A DNA stretch of 64,000 bases from contig JAWHQI010000028.1 of the NCBI GenBank assembly GCA_033032865.1, positions 7,459,001 to 7,523,000 of the forward strand. The letters run 5' to 3'. Under the pieces are notes generated by a model. It was given only the letters and a program-made list of their open reading frames with translations, was not told the DNA's origin and did no database searches. The first letter of the stretch is position 1. Each line of letters starts with the position of its first letter. This DNA comes from Dactylorhiza incarnata. Taxonomy: Eukaryota; Streptophyta; Magnoliopsida; Asparagales; Orchidaceae. Positions 1 to 11,306 of this stretch are shown one piece after another. The position numbers were made by a program, and so were the translations under genes.

Positions 1-1
1 A

Positions 2-616
2 GTTACGAACGATATCGTGTCCGTGACTATCGTTCTGGTCATCGGCGAACAGTCCTGGAGACGCCTCCCTTGCCGCCTCCCTTGCCGGCCCCCAAAGTCC
101 TTTTATCACAATTCACTAGATCTCAATGGATGCCTATTTTGGCTTGCATTTAAAGAGCAATCTCACTGTAAACAACCCAACACCATCATGACCTTTGATA
201 CAGAGTCGGAGGTCTATAGTTTACTTTCTTTACCGCTGTCAGAGAAGCTACTTGACCTTGCAGACAACTTGGTGGATTTCAACGGAGAACTTGGACTTTG
301 GGTTGTCGACAATGACATCATTGATGTTTGGATCCTGGAAGAATGTTGGGTCAAGAGATATTCAATCAACTATTTTAGTTTGAGTGGATGTTCTGTCCGA
401 TTAGGTGGGCGAAATGACCTTTGGATTGGAGGTGATGCAGTTTTTGTCAAAGAGAACGAGCTCCTCATTGATGTCTCTGAAGCACGATATCTTATTCGAT
501 GGAATTTCAAGTCTGGAGCTTGTTGCTGCTATCAGAGAGAAATCCATTGTGAGCACATTGGTCGTTATTACCCTTATATGGAATCATTGGTCCATCCTGA
601 TTTCTTTTTAACATAA
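2..616 (+). CDS. F-box-associated (FBA) domain protein, C-terminal part; 5' end outside window
   Basis: The reading frame is open from the window edge to a TAA at 614-616, about 204 codons, and no start is visible, so this is the 3' part of a gene. The protein has the layout of plant F-box-associated interaction domains. It has a short segment with an SWR motif followed by LP, then LNGCLFWL, then a FD-x-E-x-EVYSLLSLPL strand pair, then an L-G-L-W-V segment followed by IDVWILEE. In the family these are substrate-recruiting modules of SCF ubiquitin ligases, usually at the C-terminus after an N-terminal F-box, which is not in view. The last 70 residues (DLWIGGDAVF, ISVSEARYLIRW-like strands) match the end of such domains. 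There is no sign of a frameshift in the visible part. It is the only host-type coding region I can support here. It could be a pseudogene if the missing 5' part is broken. Confidence 0.72.
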   Translation, partial: VTNDIVSVTIVLVIGEQSWRRLPCRLPCRPPKSFYHNSLDLNGCLFWLAFKEQSHCKQPNTIMTFDTESEVYSLLSLPLSEKLLDLADNLVDFNGELGLWVVDNDIIDVWILEECWVKRYSINYFSLSGCSVRLGGRNDLWIGGDAVFVKENELLIDVSEARYLIRWNFKSGACCCYQREIHCEHIGRYYPYMESLVHPDFFLT

Positions 617-1624
617 CCATACCCATATGTGGTTTATTATGAAGTTATGAATGCATTAATATAACTTATGAACGCATATTGTATGGATTTTGTTGTTATA
701 TATGTATTTTGGTTTGTGTTTTCTCATTAGAGCATAGTTTTCACAAATATTCACACATAAGTTTGTTATTTTCTTGAATCAAAGTCAAGCCGCTCTAGTG
801 ATGAGCTAAATAAGCATAAAATGAGGAACAATGTCAGGAATAAAATTAGGAATTTTGCAAAATCAATGTTCTTCCTACATGAACTACATATCTTTACACA
901 ACTACTTGTCGATTATGATAACTTAGGGTTCGTTTGATTTGGCGGTGGCGGTCATGAACGTTGTGGTTATCAATTGTCGTTCGTGAATGCCCGACCTCAT
1001 CTAAAGGAAGTTCATCCACTTTTATATTCTAAGTTAGTTTTCTTTTATTGGTGGCCGTCATAACCAGTACCATGCCAAACACTTTCTATGATTGCGGCTT
1101 TTTTGTCCCGGGGGGCCGTCATAACCAGTAAAAGTTTTCTTTTATTGATGAGCTAAATAGAGTACATAATATTGGATCCCAGAATCCTTCTCCCTCTATT
1201 TCCTTCTTAATTTCTCCCTCCTGAAACATCTCTTTACCCTCTATTATCTTCATAATTTCTCAGTCATACTGTTTGGAGCATACATACGAGTTATTATTAC
1301 TCTTGCTTTGATAGATCAATGCAAATCTATGTTGAAGAGCCCCTTGAATCCATGAGGATAGACCGGACGCGACCACCGAGAAATTATCTCAGCAGGTGAA
1401 ATTTTATATTTAAGGATAGTGGGAGACTCTTGTCAGGCGATTACAACAAATTCCTTCTATTTGTTGCGTGTTGCTTGCGCTCTCACGGATCGGAGAAATC
1501 AAACCATCTTAGCTCGAGAGTGAGTTTAGAGCGCAAACAGTCAAAAAGAGAACCAACTGCAGGACAACGACATATTTTACGTAGAAAATCAGAAAAGGGA
1601 AATAACCATGGGGCAGGATGCTCA
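617..1624. other. Intergenic stretch, no gene recognised
   Basis: AT-rich sequence downstream of the F-box fragment. The first 170 bases presumably hold that gene's 3' UTR. A short segment around 925-1130 contains two near copies of GGCCGTCATAACCAGTA and could be a small MITE, but I could not find convincing ends. No reading frame with a recognisable protein was seen. Confidence 0.5.
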
Positions 1625-2300
1625 GCTCTGATAGAAATCCATTAGTTGTGGTCGATTGCATGAGTTAGAGTTCTCAGGAGGGTGACAGGTCACCGCTACT
1701 TTTACAAGTAACCTGAGAAAAAAGTTTAAGTCTTCAGCAGCGCTCGGGGGACCGATCTCTAGAGTAGAACTGTTGCAGGTGGAGCTAACGCTGAGTAGGA
1801 GAGTAAACATGGAGCCAAGTCTTCGCCGGAAAACCTCAGAGTTCTTCTCTTTTTTTTCTGTCCTAAAAAATGAAGTCCTGGGCGTCCTTTTATAGTTTTT
1901 CACGGGGGCACACTGGTAATTGCGTCCTTCCAGATGTTGAGCGGGCGAATAGGTGCGCATGATTTCGGTCACCTGGATCACCAATTTTTAGAAAATGACA
2001 ATCATGCCCCCCCGGGCGGTCTGGGAAATCTGGGCTGTCCGGACAAGTTTGCTTGCGAGATGGCGATGACGATAACGGTGGCGGCGAGAGGGGCTCGCGA
2101 AGGCGTGCGCACATGCGTCCTCGAGGAAAGTGTGCACCCAAGAGCGGCCAGCCAGATTGCGGCCTGCGCGCGCGTACGAGTTGGCGCGCACATGGGTTTC
2201 TGCTGCTGGTCTTGCTTTGGCTGGGGAGAGTATTGCGTGGTCGAGGCGAACCATTTCGACGATCTGGTTGGGATCGCGATCTAGGAATGCCGATCTGACT
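1625..2300 (-). mobile_element. Fragment of a copia-type LTR (promoter half to primer-site remnant)
   Basis: Read on the minus strand, this stretch has a TATA box (CTATAAAAGGA, plus-strand 1886-1895) followed by GGACTTCATTT. It ends at a TATCAGAGC (plus 1625-1633), which matches 9 bases of the usual initiator-Met primer-binding site. The bases around the TATA box closely resemble those of LTR I at 53985-54015 in this window, so it is probably a truncated relative. Upstream (higher coordinates) the sequence becomes GC-rich with many short palindromes such as GCGCGC and GTGCGCAC, as in other LTR upstream regions here. No second LTR or coding region was found, so the ends are approximate. Confidence 0.32.
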
Positions 2301-3529
2301 CAGATAGATTTTAGGAGAACCCTATCAAATGCCCATTAATTTCCGGAGGTCGCGACTTGTAAAAAACGAGCCCATAAATTTTTTTTCATGTCAATCAGAT
2401 ACTTTTTAGCTGGAATTTAAATAAGAATTCGACGCACACACGACGCAAATTAGTGCGTCACATATTTTATTTGTTAAGCAATGTGACAACATTTCCTGCC
2501 AATTTCCCTAGGATTTATTGCTTATTTGTAGAATATCCTCTGCCTTTATTGCAAGTTCGAAGTGCTAATTAGGATTGGATATCTTGCCGTTTTGCGGCTC
2601 GTGTATTTGGCGATATCTTTTTCCGCAGAAATACTTCATTACTTTTATTACTGAATTTCCTGCATGATTTTTTGGGAGAAACAGAGCGACGCCGAGGAAG
2701 AATTCTATCACCATGTCTCCGATGAACGAGGTTAGGGAAAATCAAGAGAATTTTTTAAAGGCGGGAGCATGCTGGGCGGACTGTGCAAGAGCACGAGCGG
2801 GTGGTGAAGGGCATCAGGCGCGCGAGGGGGGTGTCGCGCGACTGGCTCACGCATTCGGTGTTGTGTCGCGCACAGTTTTTGCATGTGCGAGTCCCGCACC
2901 GGTCACCGCATTGCGCTTGCCGTCTGCATCGGTGCTCTGTGCGCTGGCCGCACGCGATCGTCGCCCGCATTTGTTGTGCATGCCAGCCGTGCATGCGGGC
3001 TTTGTTGGTGTCGTGCACGCGGATTTCGCGGTTGTGATCTCTGCATGCGCAACACGCTTGTTTTGGTTTTGGATTTTTTGTAATTTTTGGGCTAACTTGT
3101 TCTCATTGTTTTTCTGACCCCTCGACGTGCTGCCCAGTGAAGTCCATGCGCTTGCCTTCAACCCTGATCGTCGATCGGATCGACATGTGGTAAAAGCGCT
3201 TCGGTATTCCTGCGAACTTAGAGGTGAAGATTCTGCTCCTAGATGAGCATGCCCAGACTCCCCCAGAGGATTACAATATAATCTCGAAGGGATGCCTTAA
3301 GGCGGGGTTTTCGGGTTCCTCCCTCTGAGGAGACCTTGGAGATATTCAAGTTCTGTTGCATTCCTGTTACACAGTTCTCCTTGATGGGCATGACAAGGGT
3401 CATGGGGCTCGTAAGTTTCTTCCGGGTGCATGGATCTCGGCTATCAGTCGAGATTTTTAGGGACTGGTGCGAGGTCTACCCTGGATCGAGTAATCGGATC
3501 TGTTTACCCAGAAGACCGCTATTAATATA
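2301..3529. other. Intergenic stretch, no gene recognised
   Basis: AT-rich to about 2700, then a very GC-rich block (2760-3060) full of short palindromes (TGCATGC, GTGCAC, GCGCGC), then ordinary sequence. Open frames exist on both strands through the GC-rich block, but they overlap each other and resemble nothing known. The block may be another LTR upstream array, but no ends or coding parts are visible. Confidence 0.4.
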
Positions 3530-4290
3530 ATGACCCTATCAGACCGGGCGGCTTCCCAGGTTTAGCCTCCTAGCTCTATCCGTGATACTTGAATGCAAGC
3601 CTCCTGATTCATCAGACTCAAGCCGGGCAGTCTAGATATCGTCAGACCGCCATCAAGGATTGACAATAATCAAGGATCAAGTCCAGAAGGCAAGTCACGG
3701 TTTCATACTGCAGGCTGTGCGGGCTGCCTCTCTTCTTGAGATTGGATTGTTCCAACCCAAGCTTAGCACAGACCGAGATTCAAGCCGCCAGACCGCGCGG
3801 CTTCCTTTTTATTTCTCGTTATGTATCCCGTCACCCCCTGCCAGATTCTCATGTATCCGGGCAGGCGGTTATTTTAGCCCTGCCCGTTTTGGCAGACCCC
3901 CGAGCCTATAAATAGGGGGGCGACGTTCCCAAGACACCGGCATTCGAATCCAGGAGCTCGCTTGTGACAGCTGCGGTCTCGAATCCCTTGCCTTGTGGCT
4001 TGTTACCCAGCCGGCTTTCTATTTTTCTATCCATGTAACCCGTTGTAACCGCTTTTCTTAAATCAAAGGAAAGCCCGTCACAAGAGTGGCATTCGCCGTG
4101 ACGGGCGAAATCTGGTTTCGACCACTGCCAACGGTCTAGGTGGTCTAAAATCTCTAAGTCAATAGTACCCAACAACTCGCAGCCTCCTTTTTCCCTCGCT
4201 TCCTTAGCGTTGATCGTGGAGGTGCAATTTCGGCATCAACAGAAACACGCGACATTCAGATAGCAAGTTGTTGGTGAATTCCTTGACGAA
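3530..4290 (+). mobile_element. Probable 5' LTR and leader of Tat-like gypsy remnant (element C)
   Basis: This stretch lies directly upstream of the Tat-like gag pseudogene and has LTR features: a TATA box at 3907-3914 and repeated short GC motifs (two near copies of GACCGNGCGGCTTCC at about 3542 and 3792). It also has a long untranslated stretch before the gag ATG at 4291. I could not fix the LTR ends, because no second copy is present in the window and no standard primer site is obvious. The boundary at 3530 is a guess. Confidence 0.35.
3907..3914 (+). promoter_or_regulatory. TATA box of element C LTR
   Basis: TATAAATA followed by a G-rich run, about 380 bases upstream of the gag start. 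This is the usual plant LTR promoter layout. The call depends on the LTR assignment. Confidence 0.4.
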
Positions 4291-6160
4291 ATGTCAGACC
4301 GCCAGTTTGCCCAGAGAGATCGCTCCGACCACAGCGATGACTCCTTATGGGAGGCGTTGGAACAGTCCAAGCAAGATGACGAGCGGGCTCGAAAGCTAAT
4401 TGATCAGCGATTGGAGGCAATCGGACAGGCCTTAGCCTTGCTAACCGAGCGACAACCTCTCAACAAACCGCAGTTAGCCCAGCGGTTACTCCAGTCCCTC
4501 CTCCTCCATATTCTCAACCTCAAGTCGCCAACCTTCAACCGCCCCAAGATGGTTTTATAGCTCGACATGCCCTCTACCGAGAGACCGCCAGGGACATTCC
4601 AACGCGGGTTCTCGATTTCCAGGGTGCAACCTCTCACACAGCCCGTCTCTCCTATCCAGCGGCTTCTCCGGTAGCCGCAGCTTGCTTTCCCTATCCAGCG
4701 GCTTGTCCGCGAGTAGCCGCAACTGCATCGACTTATTACCCTATTCCTTCTCTTTATGAGGATGTCGAGGAACCTTCTCCATTTGTGGACGAAGTTCGGG
4801 GAGAGCCTGCTCCGAGTAATTTCAGGGAACCACGTTTGCCGACATACAATGGAGAATCTGATCTAGCTACGCATCTTCAAGCCTTCGAGTCGGCTGTTGC
4901 TCTGAAGACCCTCACTGACGCTACTAAATGTAAACTCCTCGTAACGCCCTTTGATGGACAAGCGAGGGAATGATTCTATGGATTGCACCCCCAATCCATC
5001 AGTTGTTTCGCTGAACTACGCAGAGAATTCCTTCTAAGATTCTCTACTTCGAAAAGTGGCCCGACGGCCCAATTTCAAATCAAACAGCGTGAAGACGAGA
5101 CATGGGCTCGTTTTGTGGATCGATTTCAGAATGAATCATGGAGATCCAAAACGTTGATCCAGAGCTATATAGGGTTGCTCTAATCCATGGTCTAAGAGAA
5201 GGGACACTCAAGTTCGAAGCTAATATCAGAGAACCAAAAACTTATCAGGAGATGATCAACCTAGCGAATATGTTCATCAGGGGTGAAAAGAGTAACCCCG
5301 GTTATGTCGCGAAGCTGCTTAATGATAAAGATCAGTTCGGTTCTTCTTCCACTTATCATCAGCAATACCGCCATCCACCTCGACTAGATTTCGAACCCCG
5401 TGCTCAGAGGGGGAGAAATTTTAGGCATAAGCAACCTTCTTTCGGCCATCAACGGTTTCAGGAGCAGAAACAGCCGTTGGCCGCCGCACCCGCTCCATCC
5501 ATGCCAATTCCACAAATAATGCTTGTGTATCTTCCACAATACATTGCGTCATCACCTCCAATCGCTCCATCCACCCAGTATGATGATTCCCAAGAGTCCT
5601 TCACTCCCCTCAATATCTCCATGAACGAAGTCGTTCAAATCCTACAAAAGAGGCCTGACTTCAAGAGACCTGCTCCCCCGAGGTCAGATGTCAGGAACCG
5701 TAACCCAAACCTCTTCTGTGAATACCACAAGGAAGGAGGGCATCTGACCGAAAATTGTCGAGCCCTCCGCTTGTTAATTGAAAGACTCTTGGAAGAGGGG
5801 AAACTCCAAGGCCTGATTCGAAAAGAAATATCTACCGAACCATCAACTTCAAAAGGGAAGGAGACAGGAGAGGTCAGCTGGGAGTGTGCGGATGTGGAAA
5901 ACGTCGGCTGCTATGGCGACATTCATCCTGTCACATAATGCATCGAGGTGAATGACGATGGTCCCCTCGGTAATATTTACTGCATCCATGGAGGAGCTAG
6001 GCCTGAGTCTTCTCGTAAGCCAAGTGTTGCGAGAGTATTCCGACAGGAAATAATAGCCACTTCTACCTTTGCTCCAGAAAGGGTGGTTGTTACTTTCGGC
6101 CAAGATGACCTCCCTCCAGCTGCAAATTCATTCGATGACGCTGTAACAACTCATGTTTAA
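4291..6160 (+). pseudogene. Tat-lineage Ty3/gypsy gag and start of protease, broken and truncated
   Basis: Capsid-forming gag polyprotein of a plant gypsy element, plausibly of the Tat group. Read across several frames it gives an N-terminal charged segment and a proline-rich linker. The retrotransposon gag core follows (from LPTYNGESD at about 4840, through AREWFYGL-like and REFLLRFS motifs, to about 5290). Next come a CCHC-like zinc knuckle in the form C-x2-H-x4-GH-x4-C at about 5720-5760, and the linker that normally precedes protease (IHGGA at about 5980). Damage: a frameshift near 4475, a TGA at 4971-4973 where the family has Trp, a frameshift near 5135, and a TAA at 5936-5938. The frame ends just where the protease active site should begin, and no reverse transcriptase follows. 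It is therefore a truncated, dead copy. Confidence 0.75.
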
Positions 6161-6214
6161 AGAATAAGAAAAAAATAAAAGAGAATTTGCTTAATAATAA
6201 CATAAGGTCAATAT

Positions 6215-6695
6215 TGTAATTAAGAAAGTGGTTTTCCCCCATATTAACTCAGTCGACCAGCACCCTCTCCCGATAAAAATCATTTCAGCGCTCGGATCAT
6301 GCAAGCCGCCCTCCGGTTTCCGCTCCCAGGTCGCTCTCTCGCTCCCGTCTCCTGCGTGTAACACCGCCGCCGCCGCCTGCTCCGCCTCCAGCCGCCGCCT
6401 GCTCCGCCTCCAGCCGGCATCTGCGCCTCCTCCTTCCCTTCTCTGGGCCAACGGAAGCAACCCCTTCTCCTCCAAGGATCGGCAGCAGGCTGCCCTAGTT
6501 CTTCTTCCCCTCTTCTGGACGCCGGCAGCAACAAGGAGCCCCTTCTGCGCCTCCTTCCCCTCTTCTGAACGCCGGCAACAGCAAGGAGCTTTTCCTCCTC
6601 CAAAGAGGTCGACAACCCATCTTCCTCTCCGTTTAGGCCGACGGATTTCAAGTGGACTCCTAGGGTTTCGCTCGAAACCCCTCCTCGTGGATTCT
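6215..6695 (+). repeat. Element D 5' LTR, first part
   Basis: Sequence left of gypsy B's target site. Removing B (6696-24042 plus one ATTCT copy) joins this block directly to 24048. It contains two small tandem duplications: about 22 bases at 6371-6415 (GCCTGCTCCGCC units) and about 47 bases at 6505-6595. The left boundary is uncertain. Confidence 0.5.
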
Positions 6696-7322
6696 TGATG
6701 GCGATGATGTCCCGCCATTTGCTCGTGTTGCTCGAGCCCGTTCGATTGATGGTGTTGCGGTCCCACCACTTGTTCATGATGACGTTGCTGATGATGCAGA
6801 TGTTGTCCGCCACTTGGAGTTTAATGATTGTGATGGGCGCTGCCGCCAACTTGAGGATTCGGACGTTGCCGCGACAACCACCGTCGAAGTCGCGCCGACA
6901 TCTCCACTTCTTGGGATACATGCATATATATGATTATAAATTATTTTCCAACTCTTGGGATAATATTTATAATTATGTATTTTTATTTACGCATTTTATT
7001 TTCAGCATTGCTTTTAATTTGGGACTTTGAATTTCAGTTTTTTGTTTTATTTTGATGGACTGCATTTAGCCATCTTAATTTTGGGTTGGATGAATGGTGG
7101 TGATGGAGTGGTGTAGCTTATAAATAGGTCATATATTGTAATGAGAAAGGAGGAATGGATGATAAGAATTGAACCCTAAATCTAATCTCTCGACTCTTTC
7201 TCTCTTGGCCGCCCCCTCTTCGTCTCCCCCCTCTCAAGATCGGTGCCCCCCTTGGAGCCGCCCCCTCTACGTCTTCCCCCTCTCAAGACCGGTGCCCCCC
7301 CTTGGAGCCGCCCCTCCACCCC
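6696..7322 (+). repeat. Element B 5' LTR, first part
   Basis: Matches 22163 onward in the 3' LTR. It is interrupted at 7322 by element A and resumes at 19502. The first 224 bases are an open frame parallel to the end of B's second coding frame. Confidence 0.88.
7119..7126 (+). promoter_or_regulatory. TATA box of element B 5' LTR
   Basis: TATAAATA in the context GCTTATAAATAGG. The same box is at 22586-22593 in the 3' LTR. Confidence 0.6.
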
Positions 7323-7392
7323 TGTCACAACCCGCATTTTCTCCGAATTTAGGAAAATCAGAGTAAGAGAAAATACGTGTCATGATGCCACG

Positions 7393-8422
7393 TAGCCCTG
7401 TGCAAAAGGAACCGAAGAACCGAGAACCGAACCGAAACCGAACCGAATTGGTCGGTTCGGGTCAATTTTGGTGTTGATCGGTTCGGGTCTGGTTCCAGGA
7501 ATAGGAGAACCGGCGGTTCGGGTCGGTTCTCGGTTCCTACAGTCGGGTACCCGAGAACCGACCCGCATAAGAAATTAAAAATAAAAAATAAAAACAAAAT
7601 CTTAATATTTCTTATGAACAACGCGGCACGCGCAGCCCAAGCCGACAAGCCCTAGCGTACTTCGCATTTCTTTATTTTGTTTTGTTTTTATCAGTTATTT
7701 GTAGTGAACAAGAGGCTTATGAAAAAGAATATTGAATGTAATGCAATATAAAAGATTGGTTGAGAGCAAGTCAACTATCAAATCATAACATAGTCAGGTT
7801 CCGATGTTTTTGTTCCTATTCTGTTATTTTGGGTTATGAATTAAACATGAATTTTATAGTTAAGTCATGCGGTAATGTTGTTTTAACATGAATTTTGGGT
7901 TATGAATTATTTGCTATATGACATCATTCATTTGCTTGTCAACTATCAATTCATAACAGCATATTGGGAATTAACAACATTGTCATTCATTTGCATGTCA
8001 ATTGTTTGCTATATTGTCATTCATAACAGCAGCCCACCTCCTCCAACATCAGCCCATCTTCTCCAACAACTACGAACAGTTAAGTGACTTAAGTCAATCT
8101 CAATTTAATGTTGTTATTTCTAGAAAAAAATTGTGATTCTATTTATATTATAATACAATTTACTTCTTTTGTGATTAAAGTTGTTGATATATATAAATGT
8201 TGTTGCACAATTAAATCATTATTCCAATAATTATGAAATGTGGGTAGAACCGAGAACCGAACCGAACCGAACCGAACCGAACCGAACCGAATTGGGCGGA
8301 TCTGGTTCCATATTTTAGAACCTTTGGTCGGGTCTGGTTCCAAATTTTTGGAACCGAACCTACATGGGTCGGTTCTTGGTTTTGGGTGGAACCGAACCGA
8401 ACCGATCAGAGTTGCACCCCTA
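7393..8422. mobile_element. hAT-type MITE with CGGTT-repeat subterminal arrays
   Basis: Flanked by an 8-bp target duplication ATGCCACG (7385-7392 and 8423-8430), which the uninterrupted copy of the LTR (about 16710) carries once. The ends are imperfect inverted repeats, TAGCCCTGTGCAA on the left and TAGGGGTGCAACT read inward from the right, the typical hAT form. Both subterminal regions are packed with CGGTTCGGTT / AACCGAACCG units (7409-7560 and 8245-8400). No transposase frame is present, so it is non-autonomous. Confidence 0.9.
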
Positions 8423-9610
8423 ATGCCACGCCATACAGGAAACAACTGCAGACGCTCAGGCGGGAACCTATTACTTAATTAATCAAAACATGATTACATG
8501 ATAAGTCATCATTCGAAATCATTTATTAGGGTTTGAGGTAAGAACTGTGTCTCTCAGTTCGTGGATCAACTAGTCCACCGAGAAAGTATATATAATTGCA
8601 GCGGAAAGTACTTGTTTTAGTTTACTTAAAATCCTAAATGTATGCAATGACAGGACATAAAGTAAATGATATGCACATAACTAGGCGTATTATAAGTATA
8701 GAAAATACCTTTAGGCGACTTTAAAGATAAGAGTTTCAGTTAAAAAGAATACAATGAGGATGAACGAAAAACCATTTATAACTATAGTGCACCTAACATA
8801 AATCATTCCCAGAGAGTAAGATAACACAAGATCTAAAAGTAGTGGCATCCAACTGGCAAATAAACTATATAGTATAAAAGGGCGCAATGGGCGTCAACAA
8901 CATGACACTAACCCATTGGCTCCAACTGGTATGTCTGATCACAAGAAGAAAACTAAAGACAGCTACCTCGCAGCAGCGGGGTGAATAACTACTAATACTC
9001 CGAACTCCAGGCTACACCACTAGCCGCTACGGCTCTGAACCTGAGGCATTCAATAAAACAAAGAACGCCTCAGTAAGGAATTACAAGTGGCAGAAACATA
9101 AGCAGAAGAAAATAAATAAGACATAAGGGGTACCAACCCGAGCCAGATTTACTGAAAGAGAAGCTCTAAACAGAGAACTAACAAGCACCGAGTGCACTAA
9201 TATCAAGAAGAGGAACAAGCATAGTTCAATTATCTTGTAAAATTTAGTAATGAGACTGATCAGCTCAATTAAACAGGTGGCGGTACTTTATCCTCTGCCA
9301 ACCCAAAAGCCAAAAGTCGGGTGGTGGTACTGTATCCACTGCCACCCAAAAGGCCAAAACCAGGTGGTGGTACTTTATCCACTGCCACCCACATATAATT
9401 AAATTTAGATTTAATAAGGCGCGGGACGTAACCCGAAATAACAACACCAATAACACCCTAAGAATAGGGTCACCGAGAAATAAACACTACGCAACGGTTC
9501 ATAAGGGTTCAGGGTTCTCACACAAACACAAGAGCATAAAGAAACGAGTAAGAGGAAAAAAAAAGAAACAGCACAGGTTCCTTAAGAAAATAGGAGTAGA
9601 CAATAAGGAT

Positions 9611-10370
9611 TTCTCGAGAACTTTAAGGGATGCACAGGGGCTCTCAAGAAAATAAAAGATCTGAGCAGGGAAATTCGAGAACTAGGATAGGATCAAAACA
9701 CTAGTCTCTCGAGAATTTAAGGGAGCCAAGACATCACCTCTCGAGAGATAAAAGAAGGCAGGCAAACATCTCTCGAGAATTAGAAGGGAGCAGGCAACAT
9801 CTCGGAGGAAGCAGGCAACCTCTCGAGAAATAGGCAGACGGGAATAAAAACAGCAGAAGAAGGAAAAACGGATGTTCGTCGAACGGAGTTCGACGAACCA
9901 AGACTGTTCGTCGAACTCCGTTCGACGAACACAAGGACTTTCGTCGACCCAGCTTGACTATGCCGTTCGACGAACACCAAACCTTTTGTCGAACACCGTT
10001 CGACGAACCCAAGAACCGATCGACGAAATTTATTCTGTTCGTCGATCACCGGAAGGAAGGGAAAAGAATTGCATTTTCTCGAGAAGGTTTGATCTCTCGG
10101 GAAATCGATGCTACAGGCAAAAATAAATGGAAGACCGAACTTCTCGAGAATGAAAAGCTACAGGCAATAAGTAGAAGTCTGATCTCTCGAGAACTTAAAT
10201 GCTACAGGCAAAAATAAATCAGAAGGCCGAACTTCTCGAGAGTGAAATGCTATAGGCAGAAATCAGAAGAAGTCTCGAGAACTAAAAGGAAAAATGACTG
10301 ACTTCTCGAGAAACCTAAGGATGCGGGCAGATTTTGATCCTATATCGAGAAATACGAGGTATCTCTAGGG
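9611..10370. repeat. TTCTCGAGAA palindrome array, element A 3' LTR
   Basis: About 14 copies or near copies of the self-complementary TTCTCGAGAA (core CTCGAG), spaced roughly 30-60 bases. They often alternate with GCTACAGGCA or GCAGGCAACA. Lies downstream of the TATA box in the sense of the element. Confidence 0.8.
9870..10050. repeat. GTTCGTCGAAC inverted-repeat cluster, element A 3' LTR
   Basis: Four or more closely packed GTTCGTCGAAC / GTTCGACGAAC words, many arranged head to head with 3-4 base spacers, able to form hairpins. Embedded within the CTCGAG array. Confidence 0.8.
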
Positions 10371-10814
10371 AAAGTAAAAATAAACAACAGCAAGGACATC
10401 ATCGTCCAGAATCTATCAACAAGGCATACAGAAAAAAAAATTGGAAATGAGAAGGAGGAGAAAGCCACTTGCCTCAAAACTTGCAAAAGAACCAATTTTA
10501 CCGCTCCGAAAGCTAAGGATCCGCCAAGGAAACACTCAAGCACCACAACCTGAAACTTTTCGGACCAAAGAGGACCAAAAAGGAGGGTTAGGCCACAACC
10601 CTAACCCCAAAAATTCCACTAAACGGAAAAAGCTTACGACTAGGACGAAGATCTCGCCGAGAGCTTTCCGAATCCACTCTCCAAACACGATTCCGACCAC
10701 TACAGCCTTCGAATCGCCGGCCGAAAGCTCCACGACACTCCGCTCTCACCTTTATCGCTCGGCGGCTGGTTTGGGATCGATGGAGAAGATGATGAATAGG
10801 GAAGGAAATTTAGG

Positions 10815-10824
10815 TATTTATATA
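10815..10824 (-). promoter_or_regulatory. TATA box of element A 3' LTR
   Basis: TATATAAATA on the minus strand, about 380 bases from the LTR start. Same in the 5' LTR at 19113-19122. Confidence 0.65.
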
Positions 10825-11199
10825 AAACCTAAATTTATTATTTAATTATTAAATAATACCCCAATTTATTTAAACTGCGAGGGCGACCAGATCACCTCGG
10901 ATTTCTACGAAATTCGCTCCTTAACTGAAACACGGTGCTACGAATCCAACGGCGAAGTCAGAATTCAATTCCGACGAGCCAAACTCGGGCAAAAGCTTCC
11001 CGAAGCTAAATTCTCAATAACTACACAATACCTTTTCTACAAATCAAAACGACGCGAAATCTCACACGCTCGATCTAAATTACATACTTCGACTAAACTA
11101 CGGCTCAAAACTAAACCTGGCGAGCGGACGTAACGCTCTTACGCCAAAATTACATCACCACGGCCACGTAAATAATTAACGAAAATCAGGGGCGTTACA

Positions 11200-11218
11200 G
11201 TCACTCCCCCCTAAAAAG
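11200..11218 (-). promoter_or_regulatory. Polypurine tract of element A
   Basis: On the minus strand TTTTTAGGGGGGAGTGAC abuts the 3' LTR start. This is the expected priming site for plus-strand DNA synthesis. Confidence 0.85.
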
Positions 11219-11306
11219 AAGTTTCGTCCAGAAACTTGAAATCCAAAGATCAAGAAAGCTACGAAATCAAATCCAAAGGTTACCAGACAGAAGATTTACC
11301 CGATAT

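Larger units (their letters stand above)
7323..11199 (-). repeat. Element A 3' LTR (contains hAT MITE)
   Basis: 3877 bases including the 1030-bp MITE and its 8-bp duplication, leaving about 2839 against 2850 in the 5' LTR. In the minus sense the TATA box lies about 380 bases into the LTR. About 2.4 kb of each LTR is therefore downstream of the promoter and likely to be transcribed. Confidence 0.95.

Noticed and set aside
925..1130. Possible MITE with GTTTG-like ends and two GGCCGTCATAACCAGTA copies
   Set aside because: No consistent inverted ends or target duplication could be found by eye.
2713..3161. Several overlapping open frames of 80-134 codons on both strands
   Set aside because: They lie in a GC-rich palindromic block with few stop codons in any frame, are mutually exclusive, and resemble no protein.
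6191..6921. Minus-strand frames of 192 and 213 codons rich in Arg, Gly and Glu
   Set aside because: Low-complexity readings of GC-rich tandem repeats in element D's LTR and of the reverse of element B's LTR.
6690..6921. First reading of this block as a leftover 3' end of a tandem gypsy B copy
   Set aside because: The true LTR starts further upstream at TGATGGCG (6696), with target ATTCT on both sides, so the block is simply the first part of the 5' LTR.
7409..8400. Telomere-like AACCG repeats
   Set aside because: Plant telomere repeat is CCCTAAA. These units are confined to the ends of a hAT MITE with a clear 8-bp target duplication.
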